A stretch of DNA of 64,000 nt from NCBI GenBank assembly GCA_964016875.1, contig OZ024728.1, positions 24,675,328 to 24,739,327 of the forward strand, read 5' to 3'. A program made the position numbers and the translations under genes. Shown piece by piece: positions 21,929 through 33,189 of this stretch (position 1 is its first letter; every line of letters starts with the position of its first letter). This stretch comes from Fallopia convolvulus (Eukaryota; Streptophyta; Magnoliopsida; Caryophyllales; Polygonaceae). The notes beneath the pieces are model-generated. The model searched no databases and was not told the DNA's origin. It saw nothing but the letters and a program-made list of their open reading frames with translations.

Positions 21929-24110
21929 TTGCTAGCTCTTCGTTACTACTCTTTTATGCACTCTGAAAATTGCAAATTGTTTACCTGGAAACAGCAAAGC
22001 TTAGGCACCTTAATAAAGAAACAAAGTACCATAATGAAGAAAAACAAGAAGTCCTTCAAGAAGGTCTTATTTTCTGATGAAAAATTCTCTAAAGAACAGT
22101 CTGAGCATGTGGTTCCACATGATCAGTTGAACATTCAGCCTGCCATGGTCAATGAGACCTTTAAGGGCATTGGCTATAAGAAGCCTTTTGAGGGCGGCCT
22201 TTTAGGATCTTTGAAAAACAAAGGTGAAACAAAAGAAAATTTTGATTTCCTGAGGAGGATGAATATTGAGTGTGACCATGATGATGCTTATTCCTATGCT
22301 GGTTATGATGTTGAGAAATCTTTGAACCACATTATAAACTTAACCTCAAATAAAGAAAGAAAAAGGAATCTTGCAACTAAGAATTATAACAGCATTTATA
22401 TGAATGCTAAGAACCAAGAACGCTTAAGGGTGTGTATGTGTTTCTATAATCAGGGTGACCAATTAGAAAAGACAATGATAAGTTATTCAAAGACTATAAA
22501 AGGAAAAGAGGAAAAGAAAATCATAGCTGATGTATCTTGTGTGTGTAAAACTGTGATGCCAAAAGTTTGTTGGTGGAGGAATTATTGTGATGTAAGTGAT
22601 AAGATGAAGGAGATTGTGGCAAAACCACTTACATCTTTTCGGTGCACTGTGTCCCTAGGGGGCTGGTTCATGGTTGGTTTAACCATGATCTTCTCCCTAA
22701 GATCTTGAACCTGATGTATTGTTGCATATATCAACTTAAGATGAAGAAGCTTAATGAATATAATTGCCTTTACTATATGTACTTGAGGAGAAATGATAGA
22801 CAAAATTTATACAAGGAAAGAAAAATACCAAATGGAATGATGGCTTGTAGTGACAATTGGGTTCTGAACTTGATCATGGTAAGAATTAGAACTAAGATAC
22901 ATAGCTTTTATGATAGGAAATGTATTTTGCAGAAAATGTACATGAGAGTTATGAATAATATGAAAGGTTGTAGTTCCTTAGAATACTGGTTTAGTTTCTT
23001 GATATCTACTGTACACTATTGCTTGCCTAAAACTAATGATTGTGATGCAACTTTATGTGCTGATTGTAGATTATATCATGAGAACTGGATACTTGGGAAA
23101 AAAATGAGATATTTGATCAGTCATACTATTTGTAGGCTGTTTGTTCTCCTTATTGTTAAAAATATGGTTGAGCATGCTTTTTATTATGTTGTAGTTGTTT
23201 GTAACCCCATTACTGCAGAAATCAGGATGAAATGGGATCCACTATTTGAGTGTAGCTGGTGGAAGGAACATAAAGAAAGTAAGGAATCAAATAAAAGAAG
23301 AAAAGGAAAAAAGCTGCCTTATGACATTTTAAACTATCAGAATGCTACATTAAGGGTAAGTTTCATTCAAAATGATATAAAGAAGCACTATAATAAGTCT
23401 AAATTAATAAAATGGAATGGTTCTGACAAATTTATAACCTTTTCTATCAGTAACCATAAGGAAATAAATCCCCTTAAAACTGTTCATGGAACCTGGTTGT
23501 TTGTCTGCAGCATTAGATTGAATCAGAAAAAGGCAAATCAAGATCAAAGAAGATATAAAGAAAGACAAAGCAATGGAAAAACTACGAAGACTGGATTTGC
23601 TCTAGAACTTCCAAGTAAATGGAAATCTCTGAATCTCTTTTTTATGGATAAGAAAAATGGAAAGAAAGAATGTATTGCCCTTAGTGGTGTAAATTAAAGC
23701 TAAGATGGTTAAGGGAGACAAGAAGTTGTTGTACAAATATGAACATTGAAAATATTGTTTTATGGAAGACTAGTATACAAGGTGACATGAACTGGATCGT
23801 TCAGCAGGGTTGTAGTTTGGATTATGAAACCAATTTCAATATAAGATATTGGTTTAGATTGAGCTACAATTATTGCAGCGATTGGAACTTATATTTCTAT
23901 TTGTATGATACTCTCAGGGAAGGTTTAATTGAGAAGGACTATGAACATGTAAAGCAAGGAAAAGGTAAGAAATCAGGAAACCCCAGGATTAGGAAACTTA
24001 TTACCCAAATTATTGCTCCCATTTGGAATCAATTACCAAAACAAAGATGGGAGTGTGTGCAAGGTCATAACAAATCTGTTTATCATGAAGATTGGCTTAT
24101 GGAATTGTAG
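21929..24110 (+). pseudogene. LINE-A ORF1-position coding region, no recognisable domain
   Basis: Three long open stretches in three frames follow each other: 21929-22708, 22642-23697 and 23739-24110. They sit where an L1-type ORF1 belongs, ending 26 nt after the ORF2 ATG (24085). I see neither a DUF4283-like domain nor a CCHC knuckle, both of which LINE-B ORF1 has. The translations are rich in Lys, Asn, Tyr, Cys and Trp, with Cys clusters such as CDATLCADC at about 23040-23075. They could be a frameshifted, highly diverged ORF1 or a foreign segment in the 5' region. No function is assigned. Confidence 0.35.
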
Positions 24111-26775
24111 GGGAATGGGGAGAAAATCTTTTTGGCCTGAGTGTTGAGAGGGTTTCTTGACAACAAATAAATTTATATCAAGACCCCGCTGTTGTATAGC
24201 AGAGTCAGGTTCGTCCGTAGGGAGAAAGTCAGTATCAAGTTTTGTTACTTATCACGCAAGCAATCAATAAAGTAAGGGTTTTTATCAAGTAAGAGAGAAA
24301 ATCTAAGGTAAAGGTATCACCACAACAATAATCATGCATACAAGCGCTAATGAAACATAAAGATCATGCTTTTATCACATAAAGACGCTAACTTTCGTTA
24401 ACTAAAGCAAGTAAATCAATCAACATTCGCTAAATTAATAAACTTACTATCTAATCTCTTCTACTTCAACTAGGATAAATCTTGCTTTCGCTTCAAAACC
24501 CTAATTTGACTATTCTGATTCAAGGTTTCTGCTTTCGCTTCAACTATGAATGAGAAATTCCTTTCAACTTTCGTTTCAAGGATTAAGAGCAAGAGAAAAG
24601 ATTTCATGCAATAAAAACAATCAAGACATGATCATAAACAAGCATGCACAACCATTGTTGGGTTTAACCCCAACCTTAGAGAGGAAGACTACTCACAAAG
24701 CATGATTAAAACAAAACAATTAAATTAAATAGAAAGCTTACAACTTGAATCCAAAACGATAGTTCTTCTCCACAAACTCGTCTCTCTCACGCCCCATGTC
24801 TCTCTCTAACTTCTCTCTTTCCCCCTTACTTGCCCTCCAAGGCAATTGATTGTGTTCCGAAAAACAAAGGGTAGACAAGAGTATTTATAGAGAAACTAAT
24901 CTATCTTAAATCTATCTTTAAGGAAATAAATCTATCTTAAATCTAACTATAAGGAAATAATATCTTCTAATAAAATATATCCCTTCTATCTATCTAATAA
25001 CATAAAAGGAAATAGGATAAAAGCCCATTAATAGCACCGACTCAGTCTTCCGCTACTCCTCGCGGTACCTCGTTAACGACCTTGACAGGGTCGTTAACGA
25101 CCCTGTTCAGCACTTCGAACAACTTTGAGTAAAACTTGCGTAGAAGATTCGTTACAACTCCGTTTGACTCGATTCTTTTTCCTACGTTCTTGTAATGAAT
25201 TTCTCTATCTCTTTCCAAGCTCAAACTTGATCTTCAATGACTTTACTTGAGCTCTTAATCTTCATCTTCTTTTCATTCTTGAGTGCTATCTTCACTAGCT
25301 TTGCTCCTTTCTTCAAAAATTGCTCCAAAAAGCTTCTAAAAACCTACAAAACACCACCAAAGCTTATGTAGACTCCATATCTCATGAAAATACGAAAAGC
25401 TACACAAACGACTCAAAACAAAACACAAAACTAAAGAAAAAGACTCAAACACACTAAAAACACACCCTAAAAACATGACTAAAAAGGCGGACATCACTGA
25501 GTTAGACTCGTTTTGTAAAATTGAGCGAATACAAATTATGGCAATCGTGGAAACAGAAACTGATAAATTACCAAGTGACCAACTCTGGAGGCGAGCTGGG
25601 TTTGATAACTTAATTTGGTCTCATGCGAATGGTAGAGCAGGAGGTATTGCAATTCTTTGGATAGAACACCAATTGGTTAACGAACAAATATCAGTAGTAA
25701 TTTAGCATCCAAGGTATGTCATCCTAAAATACTATAATGTTATTACAAAATATACAATTGCAATCTGTTTGGCTTATGTACCCCCTAATGTCGGGGACAA
25801 AGAAATATTTTGGAAACAACTAACTGAAACACTACAAAATTTACATCTTCCCATCCTGATTATTGGTGACCTAAATGAAATTCAGGATCCAAGTGAGAAA
25901 AAAAGGGGGTGTCTCTCCTGAGCCTAGTCGATTTGAAAGACTAATTAGATTAAAAAATGACTGCCTTGTTGAGGATATTCCGTATATAGGCAACATATTC
26001 ACATGGAGGAAAAATAAAACGGAAATTGATAATATATACGAGAAACTCGATAGAGTGCTGGTCGGTAATAGTATTATTCAGTGGTTCCCATACATCTCTA
26101 CAACAAACCATGCATTTACTAGCTCGGATCATTGTAAAATCTCGGTGGAACTCAACAATGAAGTAATGAATAAAGCCTTGCCTTTTAAAATAGAGAAAAT
26201 GTGGATGTGTAGGAAAGATTTTAGAAATGTGGTTAAACAATCTTGGCGAGCCGAGTATACACGATCAAATATGTTCCAATTTATGAAAAAAACACAATTA
26301 CTTAAGAAACATGTTAAGAGTTGGAACAAACACACTTTTGGAAACATTTTTGAACAATTAAAAGAAATTGAACAACAACTTTTGGAAATCCAAAATACGA
26401 TCCTGATATCACAACAACCCAGTATCACACAGAAACAGAATCGATTATTACAAAAGAAGGAATGTATTCTCAAATATCACAAGACATATTGGAAGCAGCG
26501 AGCCAAGACAAAACATACTAAATTAACGGATACAAATTCTGGTTATTTCCACAAAATAGCAAATGGAAGGCGTAATCGGAAAATTATCAAAGAAATAGTA
26601 ACAAATGAAGGAACCCATATTGTTGGAATAGATAATATCCGAGATGAAATTCGAATGGACTTTAAAAAGAGATATACAAGAGAGCCAACGAATCTTAATG
26701 GTGCCCAAGAGTTCCTTAACTTAGTCACAAAAGAAATAAAAAATGAAGATAATGATATGCTAATAAGTCCGGTTA
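24085..26775 (+). pseudogene. LINE-A ORF2 endonuclease domain, split by a solo LTR
   Basis: ATG at 24085 starts MKIGLWNCRGMGRKSFWPE, the usual beginning of an apurinic endonuclease-like domain (N in WNCRG). The reading breaks at GAG 24139-24141 and resumes in the same frame at 25502 with LDSFCKIERIQIMAIVETE, giving the catalytic E in VETE. Later come IIGDLNEI (D, N; 25860-25885) and SSDHCKIS (D, H; 26123-26147). A TAG at 25703-25705 and a shift in the A/G run near 25900 disable it. The linker to RT continues to SPV at 26775. The enzyme would nick target DNA to prime reverse transcription. Confidence 0.88.
24142..25496 (-). mobile_element. Solo LTR (1.36 kb) in the LINE-A endonuclease
   Basis: CTGAG lies at 24137-24141 and again at 25497-25501. 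Between them the plus strand begins TGTTGAGAGGG and ends GGCGGACATCA. The likely sense strand is minus: it begins TGATGTCCGCC and ends with CTCCCTACGGACGAACCTGAC followed by CAACA. That layout resembles the U5 end of Athila/Tat-type LTRs (family-level inference). Removing the segment and one CTGAG restores the LINE frame exactly (WPE then LDS). No internal domain is seen. Confidence 0.85.
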
Positions 26776-27176
26776 TGATACGAAATAAGTATCGTATTAG
26801 TACCGAATTAAGTAGACAAGAGGGGAATTGGGGAAATAGAAGAAGAGATTGAGATTAGAGGCAGAATTAGAATGATAGAAGAAGAAGAAGATAGATTTGT
26901 TAGATAGAAGAAGTCAGAAGAACGATAAAGGAGAATAGAGAGGATTAGGGTTTTGGGATAATTAATTCATTCTCATTGATTTCCTGATTTCTGAATACAA
27001 AAGGAGTATATATAATAAGCCCTACCGTTAAACCCTAATTCTAATCCTAATCCTAACGGTTCAACAAACGCGTCTCGAGAAAAAACCGTAAAGAAAACCC
27101 GAGAAGAGGTAATTAAACCCAACTAAAAATTACAAATTAATTAACGAATATAAAAATATATAACATTAATGTATCA
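26776..27176 (-). repeat. Outer (3') LTR c of the gypsy complex
   Basis: The plus strand starts TGATACGAAATAAG and ends AATGTATCA. Its first ~225 bp closely match LTR a at 32792-33016; the rest does not. The second half instead resembles LTR b and the solo LTR at 49131 (CTAACGGTTCAA...CGTCTCGAGAAAAAACCGTAAAG-like block). On the minus strand it follows the tract CCGGGGGAGTAAT. Confidence 0.85.
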
Positions 27177-27699
27177 ATTACTCCCCCGGTGAGAATCGAC
27201 TCGTTCTCGAGGCGGAAATCAGGAGAAGAAGTCGGAATCAATGTCTTTCCGCGATCATACGACATTAGATGTGGCACTCCTTGTCGAAGACGAAACTTGT
27301 ACTGTAAAGCCCGCAATGTGGACGCTCGAGAAAGACGCTCTCCATATTGGCGTTTGCCAACAATAGTTGTCTCACTAGTAGGGATGCCAAAGGAACCCAA
27401 CCCAAAGTTGACCTCGGTAACGTCGATGTGTTTCGCATCAAGTGGAGTGTCGGGCACAACTTCGATTGAAGTTTCAATCTCCTACCTTTCCAAATTGACG
27501 CCAAGAATTTTAGGGCTTGAAACTGCAGGTGTCGGACGTGGGTACGTGGTGGGCGCGAAGACTGGCCAGTCGACGGACACAATGGACAAAACCACGGGTG
27601 CCAGAGAAATGGCCGCGGGCGCGGATACGCTGGCCGCGGGTGCCGGGGCCTTGGCGGCGGCCGCGGGTGAGGGGATGATTGCCGCGGGCGCGGGAGGGT
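27177..27699 (-). pseudogene. Pol C-terminus-like fragment with GC-rich start, between two LTRs
   Basis: The minus-strand reading ends SPDFRLENESILTGGVID, parallel to the end of the neighbouring pol (FPDLRLEDKSLVIGGG), then a polypurine tract and LTR c. The upstream part (27560-27699) is GC-rich with repeated CCCGCGGC-type words encoding Ala/Pro-rich peptides. It has no primer-binding site next to LTR b, as a complete tandem element would. It is probably the residue of a second internal region after deletion or template switching. Confidence 0.55.
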
Positions 27700-28056
27700 T
27701 GGTACGAAATAAGTATTATAATTAGTTAGTTATTTAAAATTGCCGAAGCCAGAGAAGGGGCGAGAAGAGACGCGAGAGAGAAGGAGGATAGAGAATATTA
27801 GGGCAAAGATATTATTTTCTCATTAATTGATAATTCTGATAACATAGAAGTACTTATACTAAGCCCTAACGGTTCAATAAAGCGTCCCGGGAAAGAACCG
27901 TAAAGAAAACCCCAAAAGGAGTTTATTTCACTCTGTTTAAAAAATTACATTAATTTAAAATATTAATAATAATGATAATCCCCGAACCGGACTAGAGCCC
28001 TGGGATTCCGAGTGGGGCGCTCTGCTGGCGCCGGATTCGACTGATGTGGCATATCA
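27700..28056 (-). repeat. Middle LTR b of the gypsy complex
   Basis: The plus strand starts TGGTACGAAATAAG and ends GGCATATCA, 357 bp. It shares with the solo LTR at 49131 the block CCCTAACGGTTCAATAAA followed by CGTCCCGGGAAAGAACCGTAAAG. No 5-bp duplication brackets it (AGGGT against ATTAC), so it is not a separate solo insertion. On the minus strand it follows the pol end and a run of G, so it is the 3' LTR that belongs with this pol. Confidence 0.8.
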
Positions 28057-28074
28057 ATTACCCCCCCCCCCGAT

Positions 28075-29481
28075 GACAAGCGACTTGTCCTCAAGGCGTA
28101 AATCAGGAAAAGACTGACGAATCTGATCATAAGGTTCCCAAGAAGCGTCCGATTCCAATCCATCTTCCCACACTATCAACCATTCCGTACGAGGTACACT
28201 GTCCACCATAACTTGGCGCTCCTGGATTGCACGCAAAGGCCTTGAAAGAGGTTGATCATTAACAAATTCGGCCGGAAACACTGGTTGTACAGACACAGAA
28301 TTAGTAGCAATGAAGGGCCGCAAGAGGGAGACATGAAACACATTATGAATCTTAGCATTGGCGGCCAACTCCAAACGATAGGCCACAGAACCCACGCGAC
28401 CGATGACTCAAAATGGGCCATAAAAACGACGAGCCAACTTAGCGGATAAAGGCCTAGCAACAGAATGCTGGCGGTAAGGCTGGAGCTTCAATAAAACTTG
28501 GTCGCCAATATTAAATTCAAGATCACGCCGGTGAGAGTTGGCTTGCGCTGTCATGCGCTGCTGCATTTTCCGCAAATTCAACCATAGCATGTCCAAAAGA
28601 TCGACCCTCTCTTTTACAGTAGCAAACGCGGCAGTGTCTAAATCTGACGGTTGTGTGGTGCGAATAAGGGGCGGAGGTTCATGCCCGTATAAGGCCTGAA
28701 ATGGAGTCATTTTCAAGCCTTCATGAAAAGTACAGTTAAGCGCCAATTCAGCCCATGGTAGAAACACGGACCATCGAGAAGGCCGAGCATGCGTAAAGGC
28801 CCGCAAATACTGTTCGAGTCCTCCATTTTTGACCTCAATTTGGCCATCTGTCTGTGGATGATAGGTCGTGTTGTGCTGTAATGTCGTACCACTCAGTCGA
28901 TGTAACTCTTTCTAGAAGGAACTAGTGAAAATAGCATCTCTATCGGATAAAATAGATGTCGGAATGCCATGCAATTTGACCACGATGTCCACAAATAAGG
29001 AAGCAACTTTAGCGGCATCGTAAGAGGGTCCCAATGGACTAAAATGAGCATATTTCGTAAGGCGATCTACAACCACAAAGATGGTAGTGTAGCCTCGAGA
29101 AGGCGGGAGTCCGGTAATAAAATCCATGGAAACTGCGTCCCAAACCTTGTCTGGTATCGACAATGGCTGAAGAAGGCCTGCCGGTTTCTGCGTGCTATAC
29201 TTGGTGGACTGGCAAGTAAGGCAAGAATCAACAAAGAGCTTCACATCCTTACGCATGCCATGCTAGAAGAAAACATCTGCCACTCGGCGAAATGTGCGGT
29301 CGACCCCCGGATGGCCTACACTCGGAGAAGAATGGAATTCTGTTAGAACGACAGATTTCAAAGCTGAATCCTTACTCAACACCAACCGGTGGCCATAGTA
29401 TAAAATTCCCTCGTGGACATGAAATGGCGGGGGTAGAGTACCCGCGGTGGCGGCAGCGTGCCATTCCGCTAGATCCGCCAA
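28075..29481 (-). pseudogene. gypsy integrase and chromodomain remnant
   Basis: Minus-strand segments: HH-CC zinc region (H...H in LTEFHSSPSVGHPGVDRTF, then C-x2-C in CLTCQSTKY), core SMDFITGLPPSRGYTTIFVVVDRLTKYAHF (first D), SDRDAIFTSSF (second D), the YHPQTDGQIEVKNGGLEQY region with its glutamate, then the C-terminal domain. The end (MVDSVPRTEWLIVWEDGLESDASWEPYDQIRQSFPDLRLEDK) has the chromodomain pattern that targets chromovirus integrases to chromatin. A stop lies near 29259 (VFF stop HGM) and another at about 28915. Frames change near 28800 and 28400. Confidence 0.9.
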
Positions 29482-30865
29482 CTCGGAATTTTCAAGTCTG
29501 AGGCGGTGTAATAACTGAGGGATTGGTTGAGAAAAGGCAAAAAATTGCTTAAGCGTCGGTCGTCGTTAATCATACAACGAGACAAACCATCGGCTACGCG
29601 ATTACTAGAACCCGTTTTATACTCAATTCGGAATTTGTAGCCCATGAGTTTCCGAATAAAGAATTGTTGATCCGGTGTCTGAATGACCTGAAAAAGTAGT
29701 TCCTTCAAGCTCTTCTAATGTGTTCGAATAAGAAATTCTCGACCCAAAAGGTACTGACGCCATTTTTGTACAGCGGAAACCACAGCAAACAACTCTCTAT
29801 GGTAAGAGGAGGATCCTCTACGACGGATACCCAGAACATGACTGAAAAAAGCAACCGGGCGCTCATCTTGTAATAAAACCGCGCCTATGCCCTCATTGGA
29901 GGCATCAGTTTCAACCACAAATGGAATATCAAAGTCAGGCAGTCGTAACACAGGTGGATTGAGCATAGCTGTTTTGAGGCGGTCGAAAGCCTCTGTTGCC
30001 GTAGAAGACCACATAAATTTATCTTTTTGTAGTAGCGCTGTGAGAGGAGCTGCTAGAGAAGCGTAATTCCGGATAAACTTGCAGTAATAGCCTGTTAAGC
30101 CAAGGAATCCATGCAATTGCCGAACTGTCTTAGGGATCGACCAGTCGGCCATAGCTGCCAATTTACTCGGATCGGCTAGCAGCTGGCCATCAAAAACAAT
30201 ATGGCCCAAATATTCCACTCTAGTGGTAGCAAATGAACATTTGGAGCTCTTAACAAAAAAGTGATTATCATGCAAAATCTGAAGGGCCATGTCAATATGT
30301 CTGACGTGTAAATCAAGTGAAGAGTTGTATATCAGGATGTCGTCAAAGAACACAATGAAAAAATTACGTAGATAGGCCGAGAAAATCTGATTCATTGCAG
30401 CCTGAAATGATGACGGAGCATTAGTCAGACCGAATGGCATCACTAAAAATTAATAATGGCCTTCATGAGTACGAAAGGTTGTCTTGTAAATGTCAGACGT
30501 GTGCATACAGATCTGATGATATCCAGACCGTAGATCCAGCTTAGTGAAAAATGCTGCATGGCCAAGTTCATCAAATAATTCATCGGCTGTGGGTATCGGA
30601 AATTTATCCGCTATAGTTGCCGCATTCAACGCTCGGTAGTCAATGCAAAAGCGGAAGCTCCCATCTTTCTTCTTAACAAGGAGAGATGGGGAGGAGAATG
30701 GGCTTGTGTTGTGTTGAATAATGCCATGCTGAAGCATGTCATGAACCTGGCGTTCAATTTTCGACTTCTGAAAATACGGCTATCGATATGGTCGGACATT
30801 GATCGGTTTAGATTCATATTGGAGATGTATTCGATGATCCCAAGCACGCTGAGGTGGCAGCCCAA
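29469..30865 (-). pseudogene. gypsy reverse transcriptase and RNase H remnant
   Basis: RT segments are VKKKDGSFRFCIDYRALN (30600-30680), FFTKLDLRSGYHQI (catalytic D), MPFGLTNAPSSFQ and VFFDDILIY (FDD intact, about 30340). They continue through HGFLGLTGYYCKFIRNYA into the RNase H domain with VETDASNEGIGAVL, YHRELFAVV and YKTGSSNRVADGLSR. In-frame stops are at about 30446-30450 (before MMPFGL), at 29712-29714 and near the C-terminus, so no full polyprotein can be made. Confidence 0.92.
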
Positions 30866-31124
30866 CTAGCAACTGGAATTCTGTCGCATGTTTTTGTAAA
30901 ACTGCAGATATATCCGGGTGAAGATCCGGCGGAAATTCCGCTTGAAAACCCTCGGAAGATGGAGGAGGCGCGGTTGGAGAACCCGCGGTCGCGGTGGCCT
31001 CTAGGGAAAGCGCGGTCGCGGCACTGGCACTTTGCCCGCGCTCCGCGGCCAGTGAGTTCTGCGGCCGAAGCGCGGTCTGACCGCCTCGAAGCGCGATCGC
31101 GGTTTGAGCGATGTTGCCCGCGCT

Positions 31125-31952
31125 TTAGCTCGGATCCGTAGGCGGTGATGTTGTGGCGAGGTTCACGCTACAGTTGTTGTGCACAACGTTTATTGTTGCT
31201 GGTGTCGCATTAAGTAAGACGATTTCAAAGCAAGCGGTGATCACGTCAGACTCATATAAGGATTGCAAGGCATGAAATGAGATTGCTTTCGGCAGTTGAC
31301 GGTCACCTTGCAAAGTAATCAATTTATCATTCCACATAAATTCCATCGTTAATTGAGCATAATCGTGGCCAACTTTGCCTAAAGTTTGGAGCCACTGAAC
31401 TCCAAGCACAACCTGAGGCCCATGAATATCCAGCAGAAATAGGTCAATAGAGAACAAATGACCCTGAAGGTTAATCGACGTGGCAGCACATTGATGCGTA
31501 CAAAGCAAAGAAGAACCGTTCCCGACATATACTCGAAAGGGAGAGATTTGAACCAGCGGAAGACATAATTGTTCAGCAATCTGAGGGTGTATAAATTTAT
31601 GAGTGTTGCCCCCATCAATCAGAACCTGTAATTCGAGCCCATTGATGATGCCCATCAGTTTCAAAGATTTCGGATTAGCCAATCCTTGCATAGACTGAAG
31701 GCTCGAAATATCTCCTGTAACCGCTAATTCGTCACCAATAGCATCAGCGGGAACTTCATCATCGCTCTCGTCACTACCCAATAAAGCAAGGAATCGATGT
31801 TTACAACGATGACCCCGTTCAAATTTCTCATCACAGTTCCACACATGCCCTTTTTTATCGTTCATCCCTTTCAGCAGCGGATAAGCGTTTGATAGGCAGT
31901 TTAGAATGGTCAGTGGTTGAGCTCGGTGTGGTAGTAGAAGACGAAGCCACAT
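31125..31952 (-). pseudogene. gypsy zinc knuckle and protease remnant
   Basis: The start carries CDEKFERGHRCKHRF, a knuckle with the first cysteine replaced. The protease follows with LQVLIDGGNTHKFIHPQIAEQL (DGG where most relatives have DSG/DTG) and VVLGVQWLQTLG. The protein then enters a GC-rich spacer (about 30930-31130) before RT. Aspartic protease would cut the polyprotein. The changed active-site neighbour and downstream stops make activity doubtful. Confidence 0.8.
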
Positions 31953-32718
31953 TCTGATTTGGTGTCCAACCGGGTTTCAGCCCTGGCGGCTGCCAATTGC
32001 GCCGGTTAGTAGAAATATTGGTAACTGTGTCGACATATGAAGCCGCTAATTCCCGAGCGAGAGCGAAAGTTTGAGCCAAAGTTGTTGGATTATGTAAATT
32101 AAGCTCACGCTTGACAGGCTGTTTCAGACCAGCTTTATACATAGAGATCAAAATGGTTTCGTGTACTCCTCCCTGAACTTTGTTCAACAGGGATTCAAAT
32201 TTCGTCTGATATTCCACAACTGTCGTTTTCTGTTGCAACTTGGATAGCAAACCCAAATAATCCTCGTAATAATGAGGGTAAAACCGTTGCTTGACGACAT
32301 CCAAAAACGCTTCCCAAGTTAAGAGGCAATTATTCCTTTGTTGGTAACGGAACCAATCAAACGCCAGATGATCAATCAACATTCCCACCAATTGTAAACG
32401 TTCCTGCAGAATAGTATTGAAATAATCAAAATAAATTTGAACTTTGTAAATCCAACCTGATGGATCGATTCCGTTAAACCGAGGCGGGTCAACCCTAATT
32501 TTAGGGTAACGATCCAGTTGATGTTCATCCGCTCCATGTTGCGCGACCCGGTGCTCTGCTCCAACAAGCCGCCGGTCTTGGAGAAAACCCGGTTGTTGAT
32601 GCTGAACCATCCCGCCAAAGCGACGGTCTAGATAATGGGGCAGTTGTTGGAGAGCGAGGGGCTGTGGTAGAATGGCTGCCCGATGCGGTTGGAGTACCGG
32701 CGGTTGCTGCTGGTTCAA
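31855..32718 (-). CDS. gypsy gag (retrotrans_gag), 287 codons open
   Basis: The N-terminus is Gln/Pro/His-rich. The retrotrans_gag core follows: PPRFNGIDPSGWIYKVQIYFD, LTWEAFLDVVKQRFYPH and TVVEYQTKFESLLNKVQGG up to LARELAASY. A Ser/Thr-rich linker follows. Gag forms the particle that packages element RNA. The frame overlaps the protease reading by about 100 nt in another frame, so a frameshift separates gag from pol. The 5' LTR and a primer-site-like ATTGGCTGCCCGATGCGG lie just upstream on this strand. Confidence 0.85.
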   Translation of the reverse strand: MNQQQPPVLQPHRAAILPQPLALQQLPHYLDRRFGGMVQHQQPGFLQDRRLVGAEHRVAQHGADEHQLDRYPKIRVDPPRFNGIDPSGWIYKVQIYFDYFNTILQERLQLVGMLIDHLAFDWFRYQQRNNCLLTWEAFLDVVKQRFYPHYYEDYLGLLSKLQQKTTVVEYQTKFESLLNKVQGGVHETILISMYKAGLKQPVKRELNLHNPTTLAQTFALARELAASYVDTVTNISTNRRNWQPPGLKPGWTPNQNVASSSTTTPSSTTDHSKLPIKRLSAAERDER

Positions 32719-32791
32719 CGGCTACGTGTCAAGCGCTGGTGGTTGTTGCTGTTGCGGCACGGTGGCACTCCCACCGCATCGGGCAGCCAAT

Positions 32792-33184
32792 TGATATGAA
32801 ATAAGTATCGTATTAGTACCGAATTAAGTAGACAAGAGGAGAATTGGGGAAATAGAAGAAGAGATTGAGATTAGAGGCAGAATTAGAACGATAGAAGAAG
32901 AAGATAGATTTGATAGATAGAAGAAGTCAGAAAAACGATAGAGGAGAATAGAGAGGATTAGGGTTTTGGGATAATTAATTCATTCTCATTGATTGATTGA
33001 TTGATAATAACAACTTTTCAGATATTTATATTTATAATAATCCTGATATCTAGATAATAAAAAAAACCTTAATTGCAGAAATATTAAAAAGATAACCTTA
33101 CTAAAAAAATAAAACTATATCCATAATAAAAGGAAAGACAATATTTTAAATAAATAATTATCCTAATATAATTATAGCGTATCA
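32792..33184 (-). repeat. Outer (5') LTR a of the gypsy complex
   Basis: The plus strand starts TGATATGAAATAAG and ends AGCGTATCA, 393 bp. The first ~225 bp match LTR c; the remaining ~180 bp (33003-33184) are unrelated to both LTR c and LTR b. On the minus strand this makes a different U3 with the same R/U5. The end abuts GGTTA of the target duplication. Confidence 0.85.
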
Positions 33185-33189
33185 GGTTA

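Larger units (their letters stand above)
26776..33184 (-). mobile_element. Ty3/gypsy chromovirus complex with three LTRs
   Basis: GGTTA flanks both sides (26771-26775, 33185-33189), and removing the insert plus one copy joins the LINE reading ISPV to TIEEIKS in frame. On the minus strand the order is LTR (33184-32792), gag, protease, RT, RNase H, integrase, chromodomain, polypurine tract, a second LTR (28056-27700), a 0.5 kb fragment ending in another polypurine tract, and a third LTR (27176-26776). In-frame stops occur in pol. The extra LTR and fragment indicate a recombined or template-switched element. Confidence 0.9.

Noticed and set aside
27189..27725. 178-codon plus-strand ORF rich in Ala/Gly
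   Set aside because: Antisense to the pol-tail fragment; composition comes from the GC-rich repeat.
27700..28056. LTR b as an independent solo LTR insertion
   Set aside because: The flanking 5-mers differ (AGGGT and ATTAC), and a polypurine tract from the adjacent pol leads straight into it.
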